NCBI GenBank assembly: GCA_964548365.1
Contig: CAZJRD010000016.1
Coordinates: 1 to 54,943 of the forward strand
Reading direction: 5' to 3'
From: B46-G9 sp964548365
Lineage (GTDB): Bacteria > Desulfobacterota > DSM-4660 > Desulfatiglandales > Desulfatiglandaceae
Length of the DNA: 54,943 nucleotides
Shown here: piece by piece, positions 24,394-32,778 of the stretch
Numbering within the stretch: position 1 is the stretch's first letter
Layout: every line of letters begins with the position of its first letter
Program-made: the position numbers and the translations under genes
The notes under the pieces: model-generated
Databases searched by the model: none
Told to the model about the DNA's origin: nothing
Seen by the model: only the letters and a program-made list of their open reading frames with translations

Positions 24394-24894
24394 CTATTCG
24401 TATTTTGCAAGGATATCACCGAGCTTGTTCGGACGGACACCTCCGTGGGTATCCGCATCAACCACAACAGCAGGAGCCAAACCGCAAGCACCGAGGCATC
24501 TGACGGTTTCAAGGGAAAAGCGTCTGTCATCCGTCGTCTGTCCCGGCACGAGGTCGAGATCATCGGTCAAACGTTTCAGTAAATTCTTGCTTCCCCGCAC
24601 GTAACAGGCAGTCCCAAGGCAGACCTTGATAAGATGCCTTCCCTTGGGTACCATTGAAAAAAATGAATAGAACGTTACGACGCCGAAAATGGTGCTCCCG
24701 GGAATATTCAGTCCTTTCCCGATGTATTCCTGGAGTTCGAGAGGGAGGTACCCCACCACCCGCTGACATTCCTCCAGGACCGGTATCAGGCATCCCGGTT
24801 TTCCTTTGAATTGTCCGATGATCTCATCCACCTGCAACATCACTTCAGGAGTCAGATCAGGATTGATTTCTTCAAGGTTTTTCAACTGATGCAT
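24394..24894 (-). CDS. NuoE/HydC-type [2Fe-2S] subunit
   Basis: This 166-residue 24-kDa-type subunit has an N-terminal helical bundle (PGCLIPVLEECQRVVGYLPLELQEYI) and a thioredoxin-like [2Fe-2S] domain. Its four Cys lie in VCLGTACYVRG and RCLGACGLAP. It normally pairs with a NuoF/HydB subunit, here the fusion encoded about 5 kb downstream, and passes electrons between it and the catalytic subunit. ATG 24894 has the strong site AAGGAG 8 bases upstream. It sits 36 bases after fdhA. Confidence 0.92.
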   Translation of the reverse strand: MHQLKNLEEINPDLTPEVMLQVDEIIGQFKGKPGCLIPVLEECQRVVGYLPLELQEYIGKGLNIPGSTIFGVVTFYSFFSMVPKGRHLIKVCLGTACYVRGSKNLLKRLTDDLDLVPGQTTDDRRFSLETVRCLGACGLAPAVVVDADTHGGVRPNKLGDILAKYE

Positions 24895-24930
24895 TATTAA
24901 TCTCCTTCCAACGACAATCACAAGCCATGC

Positions 24931-27699
24931 CTAACTTCTTGCTATGCGCACGGCGCAAACCTTGTACTCAGGGATCTTGGCAATGGGATCCAGAGCCGCG
25001 TTTGTCAGCTTGTTTGCCGCGGCATTGGCATAATGAAATGGGATAAAGACCGTTCCTTTTTCCACCCGTTCAGATACCCGTGCGATCGCCTCTATTTCCC
25101 CTCGTCTGGAGGCGACTCTGATCCTGTCTCCCTCACCGATTTTTCCCGAGGAGGCGTCATCGATGGAAATCTCTACAAAACATTCGGGAGCCAGGGTGTT
25201 CAATCCATCCGATTTCATCGTCATTGTCCCGGTATGATACTGATAGAGCACCCGCCCCGTGGTGAGATAATAAGGGTATTCATCATTGGGTACTTCCGCA
25301 GGCGGGATATAGCCTATGGCGTGAAATACTCCGAGTCCGCAGGTAAATTGGTCCATATGGAGACACGGGGTCCCGGGATGGTCCGTCCCGGTGCACGGCC
25401 AGTGGAGCCCTTCCATCTCGAGGCGGTCATACCTGATCCCGCAATAGGAAGGCGTTACTTCGGCGATCTCCTCCATGATCTTTTCAGGGCTTTCATAGGA
25501 CATGGAATACCCGAGCCTGGTGGACAAGTCACAGAGGATCTTCCAATCCTCTCTAACCTCCCCGGGAGGATCCAGGGCCTTCCGGACCCGCTGGACTTTT
25601 CTCTCCGTGTTGGTAAATGTTCCGTCTTTCTCGGCAAACGCCGTTGCGGGGAGAACCACATCCGCCATTCGTCCCGTCTCATTCAGGAAGATATCCTGCA
25701 CCACCAGGAAATCAAGCTTTTCCACGCACTCCTTCACATGGTTCAAGTCCGGATCCGATACCAGGGGGTTTTCCCCGATAATATAAAGGGCCTTTATCTT
25801 GCCCTCCTTGGCGGCGTTCATCATCTCCGTCACCGCCAGACCCGGCGCCTGGGGCACGCTTTTTACACCCCAGGCCTCCTGCATGCGCGCCTGGTTCGCG
25901 AGGTCCGCCACCTTCTGGTAGCCCGTGTACACATTGGGTAATCCACCCATGTCGCAGGCACCCTGGACATTGTTCTGGCCCCGCAGGGGATTCACCCCAC
26001 CCCCGGGGACACCCACATTGCCGCAAAGCATAGAGAGGTTTGCCAGGGACTTCACATTATCGGTACCGGTGGTGTGCTGGGTGATCCCCATGGCATACAG
26101 AATCGATGCCGCTGGAGCACTCGCATAGAGTCTGGCGGCAGCAATCAATTGTTCCTGGGGTATGCCGGAGACTTCTTCCACATGGGCAGGAGTGTATTTC
26201 TCTACCGTTTTCTTGAGATCCTCCAGACCCACGGTCCGGGAAAGGACATATTTTTCATCATAGAGACCTTCCTTAATGATCACGTGCATCATCCCGTTGA
26301 TCCATGCCACATCGGTTCCCAGTCTTTGCCGCAACCAGAGCGTTGCGAATTTGGTGATCACGATCTCCCTGGGATCCACCACAATCAGTTTGGCGCCCTT
26401 CTGGGTCACCGCACGTTTCACATAGGCAGACAATACCGGATGATTCTCCGTGGTGTTGGAACCGGTAATAAGGATAACATCTGATTTTTCTATGTCTTCA
26501 ATGGGATTTGTCATTGCTCCGCTTCCAAAGGCTGCGGCCAGACCGGCCACCGTGGAAGAATGTCAGAGACGGGCGCAGTGATCGATGTTGTTCGTACCCA
26601 TGGCTGCCCGGGTCATCTTCTGAGCGAGGTAGTTTTCCTCATTGGTGAGGCGCGCACTGGTAAATACACCGATAGAATCTGGCCCCGATGCCTCCTTGAT
26701 TTCAGACAGTTTGCTTGCAACCAGATCCAGGGCCTCGTCCCAGGTGGCTTCTCTGAATGTATCATTTTCCCGGATGAGCGGGGTTTTCAACCGATCCGGA
26801 TGACCCAGAAAATCATAGGCAAAACGTCCTTTTACGCAAAGTCTTCCATAATTGGGGCCTACATCCTCAACCGCGGTAACCTGCACCACCCTGTTATCTG
26901 CAACATGGAGATAGAGCTGGCAGCCGACGCCGCAATAGGAACAGGTGGTACGCACTTTTTTCACTTCAATGGGAGAGAAAAACGGAGAGACATGGTCCCT
27001 CGGGTAAAGGGCTCCCACCGGGCATGCCTGCACGCACTGACCGCAAAACACGCAATCGGAATCCTTCAAGGCGAGGTCTCCTTTTGCCACGATCTTGGAT
27101 TCAGAACCGCGATACCCGTGACTGATGGCGTTGTTTACCTGGATATCATTGCACGCCTGGACACATCTTCCGCAAAGGATACAGCGCGAAAAATCCCGTA
27201 CAAAGAACGGGTTCACATTTTCGATAGGATAGTGTGTTTCCGCCGGAGGGAAGCGGTTTCCCATCACCTGGTACTTGATGGCAAGCTCCTGGAGACGGCA
27301 GTCGCCGTATGCCGGACAAAGATCCCGGTGTTCTTCCGGTTCCATGGCCTGGAGCTGGAAATCCGTCCAGGAATCCATGTCAAAGTCCTGGGCCAGGCAG
27401 TTATGATGACCGGAGGAAAGCAACAGCTCGAGATTCATCCTCCTCGCCTTTACCACGCGGGGAGATTCACTCCTGACCACCATATTTGGGGCCGCGGGCG
27501 CCGCACAGGCGGCCACCAGATTTCTCGCGCCTTCCACTTCCACCACACAGATTCGGCACGACCCGGTGGGCGACGCCCCCTTCAAGTAACAGAGGGTAGG
27601 AATATCAATGCCGTTGCGTTTGGCAACTTCCAGTATGGTTTCACCAGCGTTGAAGACAAACTTCTTCCCATCAATAACAATCGTTTTTTCTTTTTCCAT
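24931..27699 (-). CDS. fdhA: selenocysteine formate dehydrogenase, catalytic (alpha) subunit
   Basis: This is a 922-residue molybdo/tungsto-pterin enzyme that oxidises formate to CO2. Parts in order: a [2Fe-2S] domain (Cys37/48/51/65); a His/Cys-ligated cluster (HHNCLAQDF, DLCPAYGDC); two ferredoxin clusters (CILCGRCVQAC, CVFCGQCVQACP); the [4Fe-4S] site CSYCGVGC; and the catalytic domain. An in-frame UGA (26563-26565) falls exactly at the active site, giving HCARL-Sec-HSSTVAGLAAAFGSGAMTN (residue 379). A SECIS-like hairpin follows. Simple gene calling would split this into two genes. ATG 27699 has GGGAG upstream. It is the first gene of the cluster. Confidence 0.95.
26522..26565 (-). promoter_or_regulatory. 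bacterial SECIS element with recoded UGA
   Basis: The UGA is at 26563-26565. The mRNA downstream can fold with a lower stem CUUCC/GGAAG (26554-26558 with 26522-26526) and an upper stem GUGGCC/GGCCGC (26545-26550 with 26534-26539). The apical loop is GGUCU (26540-26544). GGUCU is the SelB-recognised loop of E. coli fdhF, and its distance from the UGA (18 bases) matches that element as I recall it. This supports insertion of selenocysteine. Confidence 0.88.
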
Positions 27700-27810
27700 A
27701 GTGACTCCCGAACATTCCATTCCATCCACGGCGGGACGCTCACCGGGACGGGTAGTGGTTGATTTCCTGCAGTCTGCCCCGTTCACGGGAAGCAGCCGGC
27801 CTTTTCAGAC

Positions 27811-27869
27811 AAAAGGTTTTGAAAACGGGGCGAGTATAGCAGAAAAAAATATTTTTTTTCAAACCTTTT
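27811..27869 (-). promoter_or_regulatory. fdhA promoter and flanking inverted repeat
   Basis: On the minus strand TTGAAA (27857-27862), an 18-base spacer and TATACT (27833-27838) form a good sigma-70-type promoter. An inverted repeat brackets it: AAAAGGTTTTGAAAA (27811-27825, about +1 to +15) and, inverted, AAAAGGTTTGAAAA (27856-27869, over the -35 box). The arms differ by one inserted T. This looks like a two-site operator for a regulator of the formate dehydrogenase cluster. No regulator is identified. Confidence 0.55.
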
Positions 27870-27919
27870 TCCGAAAAGGGAGGCAAGATGCGCTTTGGGA
27901 AGCAGCAGAACGACCCATG

Positions 27920-29353
27920 TCAATCCATGAACCGGTGCAGGAAACGATGGATCCGCATCTGCCAGTAGGAGATGTTCAGCGGGATCATCAATTTGGGGTC
28001 AAGGGTGACGTTGGGAATCCTGCCGACCGCGGACAGGTAATGCACATTGTCAGCCACGGAAAGGGTGCACCCTTTTGCATGGAGATACCTGGATCCCCGG
28101 TTTCTGAAGGCGTGAAAAAGGGCCCGGAAGGTCTTCAAAAGCATGTCGTTGGACCGGGTTTTCCCCTCGTCAACCTCTCCTGGAGTTTTGTAACTGCTTT
28201 TGATTTTGACCTGTTCTCCTCCTATTTCTCCTTCCCAGCTCGTGCAGTCACCCGCAAATATCACTTTTTCATCCGGTTCCAATTCCAGGGGGCCCTCAAC
28301 TTTCCCCACGACAACATGGATCTTTCTCATCTCTTTGTCCACATTCGGCAGATAGGCCCGATAAATATGCATGGCCTCCTGCAGGGCACCGGGACACCCT
28401 CCCCAGCAATAATCAAGAGAATGCTTTTCCGGAAACGAACCGACGGTGCACCGCAGGTTGCTCTCACCGCCGAAATAATCGTCAATACGCTCCATGCAAA
28501 ACTGAAAATCTTTCGTCTTCGTACGCACTTCTTCCAGCGGGAAATCACCGGACACCTCTATCTCATCCAGATCCATGGGCCCAAAGCCCCGCTGGGACGT
28601 CAACCGGAGATGGACGAGATCCTTCGGGTCAACGTGAACCATGTGACATCCCACCGTGTCAACGGCGCACGAGTTGGTGCCCATAACAATAGCACCCAGG
28701 GAGAACGGCGTAGGTGTCAACATCATCTTCTGCCCGGCCACGATGCCGTCAATGGCAACAAAGGATGGCTGAATCACCTCCTGGAGGTCTGCGATCTTCT
28801 GTTCCAGAAATAAGTTATGATCCACGAGCCGGTGCCGGTCGTCCTGGATGCCGATATAATTTTTGAGACTTAGGGTGAGCCTGCACCAGGGATGTGCCTT
28901 GAACTTGGGAACATTAATGAGATAGTCGGTGCGGGAAAGGGGCTTCGGGATAAAGACCTGCCCTCTCAGTGCACCGGTTTTGTGCAGAGATACAGAAACC
29001 TGGGGGTATTCATCAAAATAGTAGGTCTTGACCCGGTGTTTCCTGATCACCTCCGGGTAGCCCGCGTTCTTGAAACAGAACCTGGTCGGGATAATGATAC
29101 CCGAGCGTTCACCAACGGCGATTTCTTCCGGTTCCCTTGCGCGCTCCCGGGTGGCGGTGATCACGCCGTCAAGAAATTCCTTCCGGGTGAAGGCATGCGG
29201 GAACAACTCCGGGTGAGCAATGACCACGTTCGGTTTCAGGAGGATTCTTCCGGTTGGCCGGACATCGAGTTCCTCCATCCCTTCTTTCACAATACCTGCA
29301 ATCCTATCGGGATCATAGGTATCACATCGCATGATAAGGACCCGATGCTGCAT
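27920..29353 (-). CDS. DUF362 domain-containing protein
   Basis: This 477-residue protein carries the DUF362 pattern: GRILLKPNVVIAHPELFPHAFTRKEFLDGVI, then INVPKFKAHPWCRLTLSLKNYIG, then AIVMGTNSCAVDTVGCHM. It has many cysteines but no classic ferredoxin motif. DUF362 proteins are common in anaerobes and may relate to Fe-S chemistry; their function is unknown. It lies about 220 bases upstream of fdhA on the same strand, with a separate promoter for fdhA between them, so a shared role is not implied. Confidence 0.8.
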   Translation of the reverse strand: MQHRVLIMRCDTYDPDRIAGIVKEGMEELDVRPTGRILLKPNVVIAHPELFPHAFTRKEFLDGVITATRERAREPEEIAVGERSGIIIPTRFCFKNAGYPEVIRKHRVKTYYFDEYPQVSVSLHKTGALRGQVFIPKPLSRTDYLINVPKFKAHPWCRLTLSLKNYIGIQDDRHRLVDHNLFLEQKIADLQEVIQPSFVAIDGIVAGQKMMLTPTPFSLGAIVMGTNSCAVDTVGCHMVHVDPKDLVHLRLTSQRGFGPMDLDEIEVSGDFPLEEVRTKTKDFQFCMERIDDYFGGESNLRCTVGSFPEKHSLDYCWGGCPGALQEAMHIYRAYLPNVDKEMRKIHVVVGKVEGPLELEPDEKVIFAGDCTSWEGEIGGEQVKIKSSYKTPGEVDEGKTRSNDMLLKTFRALFHAFRNRGSRYLHAKGCTLSVADNVHYLSAVGRIPNVTLDPKLMIPLNISYWQMRIHRFLHRFMD

Positions 29354-29396
29354 CTTTCTTCCTCCCTGGGGGAATCGTGAAACTATAAAATCACGA

Positions 29397-29771
29397 TCAT
29401 CTCTTCCTGTCTAATTTATCGATTACTTTATCGTAATAGATCTGATCGTCCTCCAGCAGAGGAGATTTCTTGCCCATCATGTTCAACTGCATGATCTTGA
29501 AATTGATCCGCTTGATCTGGCGGTACTTTTCTTTCTCGTCCGGGATGCTGTCCAGCATATCCTCCATCTGCCGGATTTCCTTCCTGAGCTGGATCTCCGG
29601 GGGAAGGCAATCAGCATTCTTCAATATCTTGTAGACAAGCCTGAGATCGTCAGGCACATTAGAATCGTCCTCAAGGTCCACGGGCTGACCGCTCCCCGGA
29701 AGATCGTCAAACACGCCTTCCTTCAGCGCTTCTTTTATCTTTCGCTCCACAATTTTTTCAAATGCAACCAT
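29397..29771 (-). CDS. DUF1992 / DnaJ-homologue subfamily C member 28-like protein
   Basis: This 124-residue protein matches DUF1992 with FEKIVERKIKEALKEGVFDDLPGSGQPVDLEDD at the N-terminus and a helical C-terminal half. The family is found in bacteria and in DNAJC28, and its role is unknown. ATG 29771 has AGGAG 12 bases upstream; a GTG at 29783 is an alternative. The duplicated sequence beside the assembly gap begins at 29773, so the upstream region may be misassembled. Confidence 0.78.
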   Translation of the reverse strand: MVAFEKIVERKIKEALKEGVFDDLPGSGQPVDLEDDSNVPDDLRLVYKILKNADCLPPEIQLRKEIRQMEDMLDSIPDEKEKYRQIKRINFKIMQLNMMGKKSPLLEDDQIYYDKVIDKLDRKR

Positions 29772-29772
29772 G

Positions 29773-29827
29773 CGCTTTTCCACTCCTGGTTATTCGATCA
29801 CCGACACCCGACACCTTCATGCCTTAC
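29773..29827. repeat. 55-bp direct duplicate, left of gap
   Basis: This 55-base stretch is identical to 29928-29982 and sits directly before the Ns. It is probably the overlapping end of two contigs that were joined without merging, not a true repeat. Confidence 0.85.
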
Positions 29828-29927
29828 NNNNNNNNNNNNNNNNNNNNNNNNNNNNNNNNNNNNNNNNNNNNNNNNNNNNNNNNNNNNNNNNNNNNNNNNN
29901 NNNNNNNNNNNNNNNNNNNNNNNNNNN
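29828..29927. other. assembly gap (100 N)
   Basis: Exactly 100 unknown bases, the default size for a gap of unknown length. Both sides carry the same 55 bases, so the true gap may be zero or negative. Confidence 0.97.
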
Positions 29928-29982
29928 CGCTTTTCCACTCCTGGTTATTCGATCACCGACACCCGACACCTTCATGCCTTAC
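29928..29982. repeat. 55-bp direct duplicate, right of gap
   Basis: Identical to 29773-29827 on the other side of the Ns; see that entry for the likely assembly cause. Confidence 0.85.
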
Positions 29983-30034
29983 TCCCTATGCCCTATGCGC
30001 TATGCCCTATGCCCTATGCCCTACGCCTTACGCC
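29983..30034. repeat. tandem heptamer repeat (CCCTATG / CGCCTTA)
   Basis: About seven near-identical 7-base units (CCCTATG, CGCTATG, then CCTACGC, CTTACGC) follow the gap. Related short strings occur at about 30654-30676 (GGCGTAAGGCGTAAGG) and 43067-43088. The stretch from here to the ahbB start (30165) otherwise holds AT-rich sequence, and I see no gene. Confidence 0.75.
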
Positions 30035-30164
30035 ATACTTTTTCATACACCCTTTTTCATCCCTGATCAAGTACATTGCAAATCGTGCAATGTGCATAGT
30101 CTCTTGACAACAGGCTGATATTTCGTTTATGTGGACCGTAACCCGGATAAATCGGAAATGACAA

Positions 30165-30647
30165 ATGTCAATTGAAATCCAAATGATCAATGAACTGGAG
30201 AAAAAAATCATAAACCTCATTCAGGGAGACCTTCCTCTCGCCCCCAGACCCTTTGCCGTATTGGCTGAACGACTTGGTATCTCTGAGTCAATGCTCCTGG
30301 CAGAGATCCGGAAACTGAACGAGCGCGGCGTCATCAGACGGTTCGGTGCCACCCTGCGTCACCAGGAGGCAGGCTTCAGCGCCAATGCCATGGTGGTCTG
30401 GAAAGTGCCTGAAGGGCGGTTGGGAGAAGTGGGAAGGGCCATCGCCGGGTTCAAAGAGGTAACCCATTGTTACCAGCGGGAACCGCAGAAGGACTGGCCC
30501 TATAACCTTTATTCTATGGTACATGGTGCCAATCAGGAAGATTGTCATGAAATAGCCCGGCGGCTCTCACGGAAAGTGGGCATTGGCGATTATACTCTTC
30601 TCTTCAGCGAGAAGGAATTCAAGAAAACGAGTATGGAATATTTCTAG
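30165..30647 (+). CDS. ahbB: siroheme decarboxylase subunit, Lrp/AsnC-like (AhbB-type)
   Basis: This 160-residue protein has an N-terminal helix-turn-helix (residues about 25-60, PFAVLAERLGISESMLLAEIRKLNERGVIRRFG). A ligand-binding half follows with the siroheme-decarboxylase signature CYQREPQKDWPYNLYSMVHG. In the alternative heme pathway of sulfate reducers and archaea, AhbA/AhbB convert siroheme to 12,18-didecarboxysiroheme. hemL lies immediately downstream, supporting a tetrapyrrole role. A partner ahbA is not in the window. The ribosome site is weak; the ATG at 30183 is an alternative. Confidence 0.85.
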   Translation: MSIEIQMINELEKKIINLIQGDLPLAPRPFAVLAERLGISESMLLAEIRKLNERGVIRRFGATLRHQEAGFSANAMVVWKVPEGRLGEVGRAIAGFKEVTHCYQREPQKDWPYNLYSMVHGANQEDCHEIARRLSRKVGIGDYTLLFSEKEFKKTSMEYF

Positions 30648-30720
30648 AAACAGGACGCAGGGCGTAAGGCGTAAGGTAGTTATTGATGTGGATACGCTGA
30701 AGGGAAAGAAGGATAGAGTC

Positions 30721-32004
30721 ATGAGAAAAAAATCGAAGGAGCTTTTTGAAAAGGCAAAAAAATATATCCCCGGCGGCGTCAACAGCCCGGTAAGGGCTGG
30801 AAAGGCCGTCGGCATTGACCCTCCATTCATTGCCAGGGCTCAGGGCTGCACCCTGTGGGACGCGGATGGAAATACCTATATAGATTATGTCTCTTCCTGG
30901 GGCCCTATGATCCTGGGACACGCACATCCGGACGTTCTCAGTGCCCTTACTGAGGCTATTCAGCGCGGCACCAGTTACGGGGCCCCTACCGAACTGGAAG
31001 TGGCAATGGCAGAACTCATCGTGAGCATGGTGCCCTCCATTGACTGTGTCCGGATGGTAAATTCGGGCACGGAAGCCACCATGAGCGCCATTCGCCTGGC
31101 CCGGGGCATCACGGGGAGAAATAGGATCATTAAATTTGATGGCTGCTACCACGGCCACGGGGATAGTCTCCTGGTGGAAGCAGGCTCCGGGGTCGCGACC
31201 TTCGGCATTCCAGGAAGTCCGGGAGTACCCAAAGATCTTGCCAGGCAGACCATCTCCCTGCCGTTCAATAACCTGGCTGCCGTGGAGGAGGCCTTTCAGC
31301 GATTCGGCGACGACATTGCCGCGCTGATCGTGGAACCTGTGCCGGGGAATATGGGTGTCGTGGTCCCGGATATCACGTTTCTCCGCGGTCTCCGGGAACT
31401 CACTACAAATTACCAAAGCCTACTGATCTTTGACGAAGTAATCACCGGTTTTCGCATCTCCCGGGGCGGTGCACAGGAATACTATGATATTGACCCTGAC
31501 CTTACCTGCCTGGGAAAAATCATCGGCGGTGGCCTTCCGGTAGGGGCATTCGGGGGAAAACGTAAACGCATGGAGCGCCTGGCCCCGGACGGTGATATCT
31601 ATCAAGCCGGGACCCTGTCCGGGAACCCGCTTGCCATGACGGCAGGCCTCGCCACTCTGCGCATCCTGAACGACCCCCACGTTTACAGTGTATTGGAGCA
31701 GCGTTCCGACATGTTCTTCAGCGGACTGAAATCCGCAGCAGAAGACGCCGGTGTACCCGTCGTCATCAACCGCGCCGGGTCAATGGGGTCGCTCTTCTTT
31801 TGCCATGCCCCTGTCACCGACTTTGCCGGTGCCAAGAAAAGTGACAGCGATATGTTCAAGAAGTACTACACCAGCATGCTTGAACAGGGGGTATACCTGG
31901 CTCCTTCACCGTTTGAGGCCTCCTTTCTCTCCCTTGCACACACGGAAGACATGATAGGAAAAACCCTTGATTTTGCTGCAAAGGCTTTTCGTTCACTCCT
32001 GTGA
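30721..32004 (+). CDS. hemL: glutamate-1-semialdehyde 2,1-aminomutase
   Basis: This 427-residue PLP enzyme makes 5-aminolevulinate, the first tetrapyrrole precursor, from glutamate-1-semialdehyde. Family signatures are YIPGGVNSPVRAG, NSGTEATMSAIRLARG, FDGCYHGHGDSLLV, LIFDEVITGFR, the PLP-lysine segment TCLGKIIGGGLPVGAFGG, and GTLSGNPLAMTAG. ATG 30721 has AAGGA 9 bases upstream and gives the canonical N-terminus; the frame is open farther upstream but not family-like. It follows ahbB by 73 bases. Confidence 0.96.
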   Translation: MRKKSKELFEKAKKYIPGGVNSPVRAGKAVGIDPPFIARAQGCTLWDADGNTYIDYVSSWGPMILGHAHPDVLSALTEAIQRGTSYGAPTELEVAMAELIVSMVPSIDCVRMVNSGTEATMSAIRLARGITGRNRIIKFDGCYHGHGDSLLVEAGSGVATFGIPGSPGVPKDLARQTISLPFNNLAAVEEAFQRFGDDIAALIVEPVPGNMGVVVPDITFLRGLRELTTNYQSLLIFDEVITGFRISRGGAQEYYDIDPDLTCLGKIIGGGLPVGAFGGKRKRMERLAPDGDIYQAGTLSGNPLAMTAGLATLRILNDPHVYSVLEQRSDMFFSGLKSAAEDAGVPVVINRAGSMGSLFFCHAPVTDFAGAKKSDSDMFKKYYTSMLEQGVYLAPSPFEASFLSLAHTEDMIGKTLDFAAKAFRSLL

Positions 32005-32012
32005 AATTTCTA

Positions 32013-32042
32013 TTGACTTTGAACGAAAGGCTGTGGTAGAGA
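32013..32042 (+). promoter_or_regulatory. candidate promoter for the atpZIBE genes
   Basis: TTGACT (32013-32018) and TAGAGA (32037-32042) are separated by 18 bases in the 153-base gap between hemL and atpZ. The -10 box is weak, so this is a tentative site. Confidence 0.25.
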
Positions 32043-32157
32043 CAACGTGTTTTTTCTTGTTGGGAGAGAAGTCTCCATCACGCCCACCGGGGTGGGAAGG
32101 CAACGTCCGGAGACAGGCGTTTCAGCGGCCCATCAAGAGCAGTGCTCTTCTACCTCA

Positions 32158-32376
32158 ATGGATAAAGATCTCAAAAAGACCATCAAGGACGTCGGGTATT
32201 TGAGCACCGTGGGCATGGCCATGGCCATATCCATTGCCATTGGGGCCATCGGCGGCTATTACCTGGATAGTTGGCTCGGAACAAAACCCTGGTTCTCCCT
32301 TATAGGGTTGGGGGTCGGAATCGCCGCGGCTTTCAGTAATTTATTTACCCTTTATAAAAAAGCAAAAAGATTCTAG
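32158..32376 (+). CDS. atpZ: AtpZ/AtpI-type ATP synthase assembly protein
   Basis: This 72-residue protein has two membrane helices (GYLSTVGMAMAISIAIGAIGGYYL and FSLIGLGVGIAAAFSNLFTLY) around a short polar turn. It is typical of the AtpZ/AtpI group encoded ahead of atpB, thought to help assemble the c-ring or handle Mg2+. ATG 32158 is set by the conserved start MDKDLKKTIKDVG. The open frame extends upstream without family likeness. No strong ribosome site is visible. Confidence 0.78.
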   Translation: MDKDLKKTIKDVGYLSTVGMAMAISIAIGAIGGYYLDSWLGTKPWFSLIGLGVGIAAAFSNLFTLYKKAKRF

Positions 32377-32385
32377 CCGGTTGCC

Positions 32386-32775
32386 ATGGACTGGACAAAA
32401 ACATTTCGGACCTTGAAAACACTCAATTGGACCATCCTCTTGATTTTGTCCGGGGGAAGTTTTGTTTTCATGGGAAACAGATTCACCACTGGTGTTATTT
32501 TAGGTGGATTCCTGATCATTGTCAATTTCAACGTGCTGCAACGTACCATCACAAAGGCCTTCGGGGCGGATGGCGTTTTCGGAGCCAACACGGGAGCAAT
32601 CGTTGGAAAATACTATCTGCGGCTTGCGGTTCTGGGAATTCTCATCTACCTACTGATCCGGCAGGGATGGGTCAATCCCGTGGGACTGGCCGTGGGACTG
32701 TCTGTCGTGGTTTTCAGCATTGTCACCTTTGGGGTGCATATGGTTTTTTCGAAATCATCAGGGGAGGTAGCATAG
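32386..32775 (+). CDS. atpI: ATP synthase subunit I (AtpI-like)
   Basis: This 129-residue protein has four predicted membrane helices (about residues 14-32, 33-52, 75-92, 95-118). It is the AtpI-type protein that precedes atpB in many F-ATPase operons and assists c-ring assembly. Sequence conservation in this family is low, so the call rests on topology and position: 9 bases after atpZ and 3 bases before atpB. Confidence 0.75.
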   Translation: MDWTKTFRTLKTLNWTILLILSGGSFVFMGNRFTTGVILGGFLIIVNFNVLQRTITKAFGADGVFGANTGAIVGKYYLRLAVLGILIYLLIRQGWVNPVGLAVGLSVVVFSIVTFGVHMVFSKSSGEVA

Positions 32776-32778
32776 TCT

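Noticed and set aside
26560..27762. A 400-codon plus-strand frame opposite fdhA
   Set aside because: It is the antisense of a strongly conserved enzyme and has no family likeness or ribosome site.
27756..27771. A sigma-54-like GG-N10-GC site near fdhA
   Set aside because: It points away from fdhA on the plus strand and no plus-strand gene follows.
27608..28813. A 401-codon plus-strand frame opposite the DUF362 gene
   Set aside because: Shadow of a high-GC coding region; no recognisable domain.
29374..29397. A 7-bp hairpin (ATCGTGA/TCACGAT) after the DUF1992 gene
   Set aside because: No T-run and short; chance pairing is likely.
29983..30034. A CRISPR array in the heptamer repeat
   Set aside because: Seven-base units without spacers are simple tandem repeats.
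29762..30118. A frame running through the Ns
   Set aside because: Includes 34 unknown residues and duplicated gap edges; not evidence of a gene.
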